NCBI GenBank assembly: GCA_028280635.1
Contig: JANQLM010000043.1
Coordinates: 1 to 64,000, forward strand
Direction of reading: 5' to 3'
DNA from: Halieaceae bacterium
GTDB taxonomy: Bacteria > Pseudomonadota > Gammaproteobacteria > Pseudomonadales > Halieaceae
Length of the DNA stretch: 64,000 nt
Made by a program: the position numbers and the translations under genes. This document shows, in pieces, positions 41,029-49,123 of this stretch. Every line of letters begins with the position of its first letter. Position 1 is the first letter of the stretch. A model generated the notes under the pieces. The model was not told where the DNA came from, ran no database searches, and saw only the letters and a list, made by a program, of their open reading frames with translations.

Positions 41029-43538
41029 TACTTGAACGTGTAGGTCAATTCTAGACCATACATCCGCGGCTCTTCGCGGCGATCGTAGGCCGGCGAACCA
41101 TCACTGAAGTTGGTACGCAGGTCATTGCCGAGACCGCCGGGATCGCCATCGGGTTCCCAATCCGTAGCGTTGGTAATCCAGGCTGCAATCTGCCAGTCAC
41201 CGCGGGGCGACAGCCAGGCGATACGACCGTTCAGGCGCTCCTGGTCGTCCAGGTCCGGGCAGCTGTTGAAGGGCGGCTCGGTAATCGCACCCTGCGCCTG
41301 GAAGGCGCTGGGTTGGCTGATCACCAGTTGCCCGTTGATCTCAGTCAAGCCGGTTTCTGCGGTCAGGCCACCGCCAAGATCCTGCACGAAGCGGCAGGAT
41401 ACCCGGTCGTTGTCGCCCTGGATCCAGGCCCAGGAAATGGAGAAGCTCAACTCACCGGCGTTGGGCAGGATGTAGGTGTAATTGGCACCGATGCTGTAGT
41501 TGAAGTCATCGGCAAAGGTCTCGCCGGAACGATCCACATTGACCGGCTGATCGCCCACGACCTCACAGCGATCCTTTTCCGCTACCTCGGCATCCACCGC
41601 GCCAGCGTTGGCGAAGAACTCCAGGCCCGGGGTTGCCAGCCAGTTGAGCGAGGCCTCCCAGCCCTCACCTTCAATGTCCGAGGTCAGGAACTGGTTGGAG
41701 CCAAAGTCCGAACCCAGGCACTCGGCCTGCACGAACTCCAGTTCCTGCAGGTTCTCGTAGTCGTAGTCGAAGTAGGCCGCATTGAAGCGCAGGGTGTTGT
41801 CGAACCAGCTCGACTTGATACCCAGCTCCCAGGTGGTGATCTCTTCCGGGTCGAAGGGCGGGTCATCGGCGTTGGGGCTGGCGGAGTTGAAACCGCCGGC
41901 CTTGTAGCCCTCCGCATAGCTGGCGTAAAGCAGCACGTCGTCGGTCACGCGATAGTCCAGCACCACGCGGCCGGTGGTGTCGTCCCACTTCTCTTTCTGG
42001 ACGAACTCACCCTGCACGCCATCCGGGAAGGCCACCAGGTTGCCGTTCTCGTCGATGCGGGTTTCGTCGAAGGCGAACCACATACCGAAATCGTTATAGG
42101 TCACGTCGCGACCGAATTCCTTCTCGTCTTCGGTGTAGCGAATACCCAGGGTCAGGTCGAGATTGTCGAGGATGGAATAGGTAACGTCACTGAACACCGC
42201 CCAGGACTCGTACTGGCCGTGCACATCGACGTTCTCGGTATAGCGGCCGGCGGCCAGTGCCTCCTGGCCATTCGCAAACGTCCTGGGCAGGCCCGGGAAG
42301 CCCACATTGAAGGCGATATCAAAGCCAAAGCCGGGATAGGGAGCCAGGTCGTAGGGAATACCCACCTCACCTTCCACCACCAGCCGGTCCACGGCGCGGG
42401 TATCCAGGTTGATGCCGCTGCGCTGCTTGGCATCTTCCTCGAAGTACACCGCGCCCACCAGCCAGGAAAACTTATTGCCCACCTCGCCTTCGAAGCGGAA
42501 TTCCTGGCTCCACTGCTCATTGTCCTCGATATTGAGGTCATCAAAGTCGAACTCGGGGTTGGTCTGGCCGTCCTTGTCCTCCGGATTCTCGGTGTCGTAG
42601 GTCCGGTAGGAGGAGATGGAGACGAAGCTGACGCTGTCGCTGATGTCATAGAACAGGCGCAGGGAGGTGCCCCACAGCTCGCGAGTCTCGTCGAGGTCGG
42701 CGACGCTTTCGATGGTATCGAAACCCGCTTCGTTGTCACGGGGCCCGAAGGTGGCGCTGGAAGAGGCCCGCGAGTACTGGTCGATCTCGTCGTACTCGGC
42801 GCGGAAAATCATGTCCAGGCGATCGGTAGGCTGCCAGCGCAACTGGGTGTTGATGGACCAGTTGCCCTCGTCGCCCACCTCGTTGCCGGTGAAGTTGTTG
42901 TCGATATAGCCGTCGCGGGTGTTCCACAGAGCGCCGGTGCGCCAGGACAGGGTGTCGCTGAGCGGCATGTTGTACACGCCTTCGAATTGCAGGCGATCGT
43001 AGTTGCCGGCAATGGCCCGCGCCCAGCCCTCGTATTCGTTGACCGGCTTCTTGGTCACGTACTGCACGGCACCGGCCGCCGCGTTGCGGCCAAACAGTGT
43101 GCCCTGGGGGCCGTTGAGAATCTCAATACGCTCGATATCGTTGAGCGCCATCTTGGAGCCGCCGGTGCGGCCGATGTAGATGCCGTCCAGGTATACGCCC
43201 ACCGCCGGGTCAGCCCCCACGCCGAAGTCCGAGGTACCGAGGCCGCGGATAAAATAGCGCGGCTGGTTGACGCCACGGCTGAACTGGACGTTAGGCGTGA
43301 AGACACCGATGTCGGCGATGTCCTGGGCTGCCAGGTCCAGAATACGCTGGGTATCGAAGGCCTGTACCGAAATCGGCACGTCCTGCAGGCCCTCCGCCCG
43401 ACGCTGGGCGGTGACGATCACTTCTTCCAGCCCGACCGAGGGCTCTGAGCCCTGTGCCAGGGCCTGGGGCGCGATTGCAGATAGGGCGGACGCCACGGCT
43501 ACCGCCAGTGCTGACGGTGCAAATTCCCGAACTTTCAT
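41028..43538 (-). CDS. TonB-dependent receptor
   Basis: Outer-membrane active transporter of 836 residues. A signal peptide (residues ~1-29, ending PQALAQ) is followed by a TonB box-like EEVIVTAQRRAEGLQDVPIS near 38-57, a plug domain (NVQFSRGVNQPRYFIRGLG, near 83-101) and a 22-strand barrel to the end. The closing LTYTFK has a terminal Lys rather than Phe. The plug style with ...RRAEGLQDVPISV is common in receptors for hydrophobic or plant-derived molecules rather than siderophores; the substrate is not known. A ribosome site AGGGGA precedes the ATG. The context with esterase and SDR favours carbon-compound uptake. Confidence 0.92.
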   Translation of the reverse strand: MKVREFAPSALAVAVASALSAIAPQALAQGSEPSVGLEEVIVTAQRRAEGLQDVPISVQAFDTQRILDLAAQDIADIGVFTPNVQFSRGVNQPRYFIRGLGTSDFGVGADPAVGVYLDGIYIGRTGGSKMALNDIERIEILNGPQGTLFGRNAAAGAVQYVTKKPVNEYEGWARAIAGNYDRLQFEGVYNMPLSDTLSWRTGALWNTRDGYIDNNFTGNEVGDEGNWSINTQLRWQPTDRLDMIFRAEYDEIDQYSRASSSATFGPRDNEAGFDTIESVADLDETRELWGTSLRLFYDISDSVSFVSISSYRTYDTENPEDKDGQTNPEFDFDDLNIEDNEQWSQEFRFEGEVGNKFSWLVGAVYFEEDAKQRSGINLDTRAVDRLVVEGEVGIPYDLAPYPGFGFDIAFNVGFPGLPRTFANGQEALAAGRYTENVDVHGQYESWAVFSDVTYSILDNLDLTLGIRYTEDEKEFGRDVTYNDFGMWFAFDETRIDENGNLVAFPDGVQGEFVQKEKWDDTTGRVVLDYRVTDDVLLYASYAEGYKAGGFNSASPNADDPPFDPEEITTWELGIKSSWFDNTLRFNAAYFDYDYENLQELEFVQAECLGSDFGSNQFLTSDIEGEGWEASLNWLATPGLEFFANAGAVDAEVAEKDRCEVVGDQPVNVDRSGETFADDFNYSIGANYTYILPNAGELSFSISWAWIQGDNDRVSCRFVQDLGGGLTAETGLTEINGQLVISQPSAFQAQGAITEPPFNSCPDLDDQERLNGRIAWLSPRGDWQIAAWITNATDWEPDGDPGGLGNDLRTNFSDGSPAYDRREEPRMYGLELTYTFK

Positions 43539-43654
43539 TTTGTATCCCCTGTGACGCTGCGGCGCCATCTAGTGGTTAGCTTGTTTTGCGATTTTTATGC
43601 GCCACAGATTTAACAGAAGTTAGACAACGACACCAGAGCAAACCGGCATTTTTT

Positions 43655-43676
43655 GTACATTTGTACGAAAAAGTAC
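43655..43676. promoter_or_regulatory. Repeated GTAC sites upstream of the TonB receptor
   Basis: Three GTAC tetramers at 43655, 43663 and 43673 lie in an AT-rich stretch about 120 bp upstream of the receptor start, within near-palindromic blocks (GTACATTTGTAC and GTACGAAAAAGTAC). They look like an operator for an unidentified repressor or activator. Confidence 0.4.
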
Positions 43677-43692
43677 GAAATATCGGCCTGTA

Positions 43693-44370
43693 TCACCCGC
43701 TACCGATGGTGAGCGGCTCTCCCGCGGCCACCAGCAGGCCCGGGGACTTGTTGCGGGCGTTATTGACTTCACGGGAGATCGGCGTGGCCCGCAGAGGCCG
43801 TTTCAGCAGTGGTTGGAAAAGGGGATCGTCCGGCGCCACCTCCTGTCCGGCCGCCAGCCAGCGGTCGCGTTCCTCCCCTACCAGTACCAGTGGCATGCGG
43901 TGGTGCAAGCGTTCAAATTCCGGCGCGGCGGCTACTGTCACCAGGGCACAGGATTCCACCACCTGGCCAGCACCTTCCCAGCGATCCCAGACCGCCGCCA
44001 GGGCCAGGGCCTCACCCACTGCCTCGATACGGTAGGGCTGTTTCTGCCCGCCTTCCTTGCGCCATTCAATGAATGATGACGCCGGCACGATGCCGCGCCG
44101 CCGCCGGAAGGGTTCAGCGTAGGCGCGGCTGGCGGCCAGCCCTTCGGCCCGGGCGTTGAACATGGAGTACTTCTGGTCGACCTGTTTAGCCCAGCGCGGC
44201 GTCAGCCACCAGCGCACCTCGGCCAGGGCGCGCGGGCTCTGTTCACGCACCAGGGTCACGGTCTCAGTAGGAGCGATGTTGCTGCGGGTGGGCAGCCCGA
44301 GGTCGATACCCAGCTCTTTCAGCAGAGACTGGAGTTCCGTATCGTGAATAACACTGAAGCGTCCGCACAT
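43693..44370 (-). CDS. HMCES/YedK-family abasic-site-processing protein
   Basis: SOS response-associated peptidase family; forms a covalent thiazolidine link to abasic sites in single-stranded DNA. It has 225 residues from MCGRFS, where Cys2 becomes the catalytic N-terminus after Met removal. It also has RSNIAPTETV (Asn near 34), FNARAEG near 76, RRGIVPASSFIEW with the Glu near 100, and HHRMPLVL near 160. The longer upstream reading lies in the next gene and would hide Cys2. It follows the acyl-CoA dehydrogenase by 13 bp but is unlikely to share its function. Confidence 0.93.
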   Translation of the reverse strand: MCGRFSVIHDTELQSLLKELGIDLGLPTRSNIAPTETVTLVREQSPRALAEVRWWLTPRWAKQVDQKYSMFNARAEGLAASRAYAEPFRRRRGIVPASSFIEWRKEGGQKQPYRIEAVGEALALAAVWDRWEGAGQVVESCALVTVAAAPEFERLHHRMPLVLVGEERDRWLAAGQEVAPDDPLFQPLLKRPLRATPISREVNNARNKSPGLLVAAGEPLTIGSG

Positions 44371-44383
44371 GCGGCGAGTGTAG

Positions 44384-45520
44384 CTAGCGGCAATAGGCCT
44401 CGCCAGCGGCGATGCGCTTGCCCAGTGCCGACAGCTGGCGGGCACTGCCCCCCAGCATAACTTCGTTATGACGGGCCCACAGGCAGAAGCGCCACAGGGG
44501 ATAATCGCGGTCGATGCCGGTACCACCATGCAGGTGCTGGGCGGCATAGCTGACCCTGTGACCCACGTCGCCGGCCCAGACCTTGGCAATCTGTACCTCG
44601 GTGGTGGCGTCGTTCCCAGCGTCCAGCAGGCTCACGGCCTGGTAGGTATTGAGTCGCAGGCATTCCACGTCGATAAAGCAATTGGCCGCCCGGTGGCCCA
44701 CCGCCTGGAAGGTGGCGACAGGCACCCCGAACTGTTCGCGCTCGGCGGTGTAAGAGGCGGTCATGCGCATGGCCACATCGGTGACTCCCAACTGGTGGGC
44801 GCACAGCGCCGCCGTGGTGCGCTCGGCAGTCCACTGCATGACCGCTGCGCCCTGCCCGGGCCCCGCCAGCACCGCGTCGGCCGCTACGAGCACGTCCTGC
44901 AGTGTCATCTCCGCCAGGGGTTCATAGGTGGTATAGCTGACGTCGCTGAAACTGACACCGGCTGTAGCCGGATCAACCAGCACCACAATAGCGCCCTCCG
45001 GCGTGGCGGCGCTGACCAGAATCGCGGCCGCGCCTCGCGCATGGGGCACGCAGGTCTTGATACCGGTGAGGCGGTAGCCGGCCCCGTCAGCCACTGCCTG
45101 CACCGCGGTGGGCTGGGCGGGATTGTCGTTGTTGGCTTCCGACAGGGCGGCGCTGAGCTGCAGGCTGCCGTCCGCGGCCCCCGGCAGCAGAGCCGCGCGC
45201 TGGGCCTCACTGCCAAACTGCTGAATGGCCAGGGCAGCGGACACCGCATGGGGTATCAGCGGCAGCGGGGCCACGACACGGCCCGCCTCTTCCACCAGCA
45301 GCGCCAACTCGAAAAAACCCAGGCCCATGCCGCCGTGGGCCTGGTCGATGGCCACCCCCAGCAGTCCGGCATCGGCCAGTTGCCGCCAGAGGCCGCGGTC
45401 GAAACGTTCAGCGGCGTACTCGTCGTACTGGGCCAGGGTCTCGGCGCTGACCTGCTCGCCCAGAATCTTGCGGGCTAGCTGTTGTACGTCGCGCTGGGTT
45501 TCAGAGAATCCAAAGTCCAT
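44384..45520 (-). CDS. Acyl-CoA dehydrogenase, first of a pair
   Basis: FAD-dependent dehydrogenase of 378 residues. It begins MDFGFSETQRDVQQLAR and shows the three ACAD domains; AERTTAALCAHQLGVTDVAM and EREQFGVPVATFQAVGHRAAN near 225-272 are typical. The C-terminal LHGGTGIDRDYPLWRFCLWA lacks the usual IYEGTSEIQ catalytic segment, as in one-subunit-degenerate ACAD heteromers. Adjacent (9 bp) to another ACAD and divergent from a DUF35/thiolase pair, an arrangement seen in steroid side-chain degradation. Specific substrate unknown. Confidence 0.85.
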   Translation of the reverse strand: MDFGFSETQRDVQQLARKILGEQVSAETLAQYDEYAAERFDRGLWRQLADAGLLGVAIDQAHGGMGLGFFELALLVEEAGRVVAPLPLIPHAVSAALAIQQFGSEAQRAALLPGAADGSLQLSAALSEANNDNPAQPTAVQAVADGAGYRLTGIKTCVPHARGAAAILVSAATPEGAIVVLVDPATAGVSFSDVSYTTYEPLAEMTLQDVLVAADAVLAGPGQGAAVMQWTAERTTAALCAHQLGVTDVAMRMTASYTAEREQFGVPVATFQAVGHRAANCFIDVECLRLNTYQAVSLLDAGNDATTEVQIAKVWAGDVGHRVSYAAQHLHGGTGIDRDYPLWRFCLWARHNEVMLGGSARQLSALGKRIAAGEAYCR

Positions 45521-45529
45521 GGCTGCCCC

Positions 45530-46714
45530 CTAGCGGCTGGCGCGGGGCATCCACAACCCCGCGGCCGAGATAATGTCGCGCTGGATCTCATTGGTGCCGC
45601 CGCCGAAGGTAATGATCGACGCCGTGCGGTAGAGCCGTTCGAGCTGGCCGCCGAGCACCGCGCCAACCCCGGAGTCGCCCTTGACCAGGGAGGCCTGGCC
45701 CAGCACTTCGCCCAGCAGCCGGTACACCTCAATGAAAAACTCGGAGCCGTACACCTTGGCGGCGGAGGCGTCCGCCATGTCGAGCTGCCCCTCGGTCATG
45801 GCCCAGGCCTGCTTGTAGCAAATCAGCTTAAGGGCCTCGATACCGCTGCGCACCCGCGCCAGGTTGAGCTGCACCCAGGGCTCGTCGAGCAGGCGCCCCT
45901 CCGCCACCTGCGTAGCGGCTGCCCAGTCCACCACCCGGTTGAACAGCACCGAGGTCGGGCCGACATTCACCAGCCCAAGGCGTTCGCGGTTGAGCTGGCT
46001 GGTGATCAGCTTCCAGCCGCCGTGCAGATCGCCCACCCGGTTGCGGTCAGGCACGCGGATGTTGTCGTAGAAAGTCGCATTGGTGCGCACATCCCCCAGG
46101 GTGTTGACCGGCGTGCAACTCCAGCCCGGGTCGCTGTTGGGCACCAGGAACATGGAGATGCCCTTGTGCTTTTTGGGGGCGTCCGGGTCGGTGCGCGCCG
46201 CCAGCCAGGTGTAATCACAGAAGTGCGCCAGGCTGGTCCACATCTTCTGGCCATTGATCACCCAGTCGTCGCCGTCTCTCACGGCGCTGGTTTTGAGGGA
46301 GGCGAGATCGGTCCCGGCCCCAGGCTCGGAATAGCCGATGGAAATCAGCAGCTCGCCGCGCAGGATCTTCGGCACCAGGTCTTCGCGCTGCCATTCATTG
46401 CCATGCTCAGCGAGCATGGGGCCCACGGATTCAGTGGTGAGAAAAGGGAATGGGTAGCCGGCGCGCATCACCTCTTCGATAAAGATGAACTGCTCGATCG
46501 GCGACAGTCCGCGGCCTCCCTGCTCCCTGGGCCAGCCCACGCCGATCCAGCCATCGCGCCCCATCTGTTGCAGCGCCTCGCGCCACAGGGGCCCACCGCC
46601 CTCGCCCATGTCGCGGGTGCACTCCGCGCGCAGGGCGTCCGTCATCAGGCCGCCAAAGTAGTCGCGCAGTTCGTCGCGCAGCGCCGCCTGCTCGGGCGTG
46701 AATTCAATCCGCAT
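45530..46714 (-). CDS. Acyl-CoA dehydrogenase, second of a pair
   Basis: It has 394 residues from MRIEFTPEQAALRDELRDYF, with a GGAGGA ribosome site just upstream; a longer reading lacks this. FAD and acyl-CoA motifs include ISIGYSEPGAGTDLASLKT near 125-143 and WVINGQKMWTSLA near 154-166. The C-terminus reads ITFGGGTNEIQRDIIS, where the glutamate of IYEGTSEIQ-type enzymes is Gly, so the base may come from another position or from the partner subunit. Probably forms a heteromer with the ACAD at 44384. Confidence 0.87.
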   Translation of the reverse strand: MRIEFTPEQAALRDELRDYFGGLMTDALRAECTRDMGEGGGPLWREALQQMGRDGWIGVGWPREQGGRGLSPIEQFIFIEEVMRAGYPFPFLTTESVGPMLAEHGNEWQREDLVPKILRGELLISIGYSEPGAGTDLASLKTSAVRDGDDWVINGQKMWTSLAHFCDYTWLAARTDPDAPKKHKGISMFLVPNSDPGWSCTPVNTLGDVRTNATFYDNIRVPDRNRVGDLHGGWKLITSQLNRERLGLVNVGPTSVLFNRVVDWAAATQVAEGRLLDEPWVQLNLARVRSGIEALKLICYKQAWAMTEGQLDMADASAAKVYGSEFFIEVYRLLGEVLGQASLVKGDSGVGAVLGGQLERLYRTASIITFGGGTNEIQRDIISAAGLWMPRASR

Positions 46715-46863
46715 AGCCGGTCCTCCGACGGTCATCATAAGCCGGGCTTGCCACCTCTCAATAGTCAAACTAATCATTCCAGGCTGTTGAAACTGATCAG
46801 CCCGGCTTGTTCGCAATTTCCGGCGGATAGTATGCTGCTGGCTTCCTGGACAAGAGCGACCAC

Positions 46864-47310
46864 ATGGCGACGGACAGCGCTGCGAAACGCCCGGCCATCG
46901 AGGGCTGGTACACCCTGGATGACATCAACCCGCACCTGCTGGGCAGCCGCTGCGACAAGTGCGGCACCTATTTTTTCCCGGCCCAGTCGGGCTATTGTCG
47001 CAACCCCCACTGCGACAGCACCGAGTTCAGCGAGGTGGAGCTGAGCCGCAGTGGCACCCTGTGGAGCTATACCAACGCCTGTTACCAGCCGCCGGAACCC
47101 TTCGTGGCACCCGATCCCTTCGTGCCCTTCGCTATTGCCGCGGTGCACCTGGAACGGGAACAAATGGTGATACTCGGGCAGGTCGTGGCGCCGTTTAACG
47201 TAGAAGACCTGACAGTGGGCATGCCCATGGAGCTGGTGCTGGACACCCTGCACAGCGACACAGACGGCGACAAGGTCATCTGGAAATGGAAGCCGGAGGC
47301 CAGCGCATGA
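46864..47310 (+). CDS. Zn-ribbon / OB-fold DUF35 protein
   Basis: It has 148 residues. The N-terminal zinc ribbon has two cysteine pairs, GSRCDKCGTYFFP near 28-40 and YCRNPHCDS near 44-52, and is followed by an OB fold. Such proteins bind acyl-CoA and partner with thiolase-like enzymes, for example the ChsH2-Ltp2 retro-aldolase pair of steroid catabolism. Here the stop overlaps the thiolase start as ATGA, the usual coupling, and two ACAD genes lie divergently. Confidence 0.9.
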   Translation: MATDSAAKRPAIEGWYTLDDINPHLLGSRCDKCGTYFFPAQSGYCRNPHCDSTEFSEVELSRSGTLWSYTNACYQPPEPFVAPDPFVPFAIAAVHLEREQMVILGQVVAPFNVEDLTVGMPMELVLDTLHSDTDGDKVIWKWKPEASA

Positions 47311-48497
47311 GCGGCAATGAAATCGCCATCATCGGCGCCGGTATGACCCAGTGGGGGAAATGGGGCAGGAATTTTGCCGAGTACGGCGTCGCCGCCGCCC
47401 GCGAGGCGCTGGCGGACGCCGGCATCCCCTGGCAGGACATCAGGTTTGTCAGCGGCGGCGCCACGGTGCGCTGCGGCTATCCCGGCTACGTGGCCGGCGC
47501 CACCATCGCCCAGGCCCTGGGCTGGCAGGGCGCCGAGGTCAACACATCCTATGCCGCCTGCGCCTCGGGCTCGCAGGCCCTGGCTGCGGCCCGCAGCAAG
47601 ATTCTCGCCGGCCACTGCGATGTGGCGCTGGTGGTGGGCGCCGATACGACCCCGAAGGGATTCCTGGCCCCGGCCAAGGGCTATCGCCCGGAAGACCCGG
47701 ACTGGGTGCGCTTCTACCTGGGCATTACCAACCCTACCTATTTTGCCCTCTATGCCCGGCGCCGCATGGCACTCTACGGTGATACCCAGGAAGACTTCGC
47801 GGCGGTCAAGGTGAAGAACGCGGCCATCGGCAGCCAGAATCCCCGCGCCCGCTACACCAAGACCTTTACGGCGGAGGACGTCGCCGGCTCGGCCATGGTC
47901 GCCGACCCACTGCGCCTGATGGACATCTGCGCCACCAGTGACGGCGGCGCGGCGCTGATTGTCGCCAGCCTCGACTACGCGGAAAAAATCGGCAAGGCAG
48001 ATGCGCCGCGCGTGGCCGCCATCTCCACCGTCACGCCCACCTTTGCCAGCGGCACGGTAGAGATGCCGGACATCGCCACCGACTCGGCCGCGGCCGCCGG
48101 CATCGAAGCCATCAACTACCGCTCGCAGATTCCCCTGAAGGCCTATGAGGAGGCGGGCATTGGCCCTGAAGACATCGACCTGGCGGAAGTCTACGACCTG
48201 TCCACCGCCCTGGAACTGGACTGGATCGAGGACCTGAAACTCTGCGAACCCGGCCAGGCGGCCCACCTGCTGCGCACCGGGGACACCGCCGTTGGCGGCA
48301 AAATCCCGGTCAACGCCTCCGGCGGCCTGGCCTGCTTCGGCGAGGCGGTGCCCGCCCAGGCCCTGGCCCAGGTCTGCGAGCTGACCTGGCAGCTACGGGG
48401 GGAAGCGGGCCCGCGGCAGGTGGAAGGCGCCCGGGTCGGCATTACCGCCAACCAGGGCCTGTTCGGCCACGGCTCATCTGTTATCGTCAAACGTTAG
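47307..48497 (+). CDS. Thiolase-fold lipid-transfer protein (Ltp2-like)
   Basis: It has 396 residues from MSGNEIAIIGAGMTQWGK. Thiolase fold with SYAACASGSQALAAA near 82-96 (Cys in the nucleophile position) and the family segment AEVYDLSTALELDWIEDL near 295-312. The C-terminal GITANQGLFGHGSSVIVKR fits the SCP-x/Ltp group. In the DUF35-paired members the reaction is retro-aldol cleavage of a CoA thioester rather than thiolysis; whether that holds here is inference. Coupled to the DUF35 gene; the next gene is a phosphatase-like protein 21 bp downstream. Confidence 0.87.
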   Translation: MSGNEIAIIGAGMTQWGKWGRNFAEYGVAAAREALADAGIPWQDIRFVSGGATVRCGYPGYVAGATIAQALGWQGAEVNTSYAACASGSQALAAARSKILAGHCDVALVVGADTTPKGFLAPAKGYRPEDPDWVRFYLGITNPTYFALYARRRMALYGDTQEDFAAVKVKNAAIGSQNPRARYTKTFTAEDVAGSAMVADPLRLMDICATSDGGAALIVASLDYAEKIGKADAPRVAAISTVTPTFASGTVEMPDIATDSAAAAGIEAINYRSQIPLKAYEEAGIGPEDIDLAEVYDLSTALELDWIEDLKLCEPGQAAHLLRTGDTAVGGKIPVNASGGLACFGEAVPAQALAQVCELTWQLRGEAGPRQVEGARVGITANQGLFGHGSSVIVKR

Positions 48498-48518
48498 ACA
48501 TCCAGTAACGGGGCCACC

Positions 48519-48965
48519 ATGAGCGTTAACCAGGCCTATAACTTCCGCAGTATCAACCCGCAGCTCAGCACCGCGGGCGTGATGAGCCCCGAGCAGCTCG
48601 CGGAACTGAGGGCCGAGGGTTACCAGGCGGTGATCAATCTGCTGCCCCACGACAGCCCCTACGCCATTGCCGGCGAGACCGGGATAGTGACGGGCCAGGG
48701 GCTGGACTATACCTACATTCCCGTCGACTTTGCCGCACCCACTGCCGAAGATTTTGCGCAGTTCGAGGCGGCCATGCAGGCCAATGGCGAACGCAAGATG
48801 ATGGTGCACTGCGCCGCCAACTACCGGGTTTCCGCGTTCTACGCACTGTATGCGGTCAGGCAACTGGGCTGGAGCGAGGCCCAGGCCCATGAGTTCATCG
48901 CCGCCACCTGGGACCTCGCGGAACACCCTGTGTGGGAGGCCTTCGTGGCAGACATGCTGGGCTAA
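48519..48965 (+). CDS. Tyrosine-phosphatase-fold (DSP-like) protein
   Basis: It has 148 residues. The P-loop-like motif MVHCAANYRVSAFYALY, near 90-106, has Cys and Arg separated by four residues rather than the five of classic HCX5R phosphatases, as in the DUF442 / beta-lactamase-hydrolase-like group. The upstream LLPHDSPYAIAGE and a WPD-less middle are also like that group. It lies 21 bp after the thiolase-like gene and is probably co-transcribed. Substrate unknown. Confidence 0.72.
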   Translation: MSVNQAYNFRSINPQLSTAGVMSPEQLAELRAEGYQAVINLLPHDSPYAIAGETGIVTGQGLDYTYIPVDFAAPTAEDFAQFEAAMQANGERKMMVHCAANYRVSAFYALYAVRQLGWSEAQAHEFIAATWDLAEHPVWEAFVADMLG

Positions 48966-49123
48966 GCGCCAGCCCATACCCCCAGGCCTGCCGCCCCACA
49001 GCCAACGCATGGCAGTGTCGTCCTGTCGCAGGCAGGCCGACAGGTCTACATCAGCCTGCTAGCCTCCCGGCGCCAGTTTTTTCAGAGAACAGCGGTTCGC
49101 AGCCAAGCCCTGGAGTCCATCTC

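Noticed and set aside
41313-43448. Plus-strand frame of 711 codons opposite the TonB receptor
   Set aside because: Antisense shadow without a ribosome site or recognisable motif.
45482-47044. Plus-strand frame of 520 codons across the ACAD genes
   Set aside because: It overlaps the antisense of both dehydrogenases and the start of the DUF35 gene, and has no domain.
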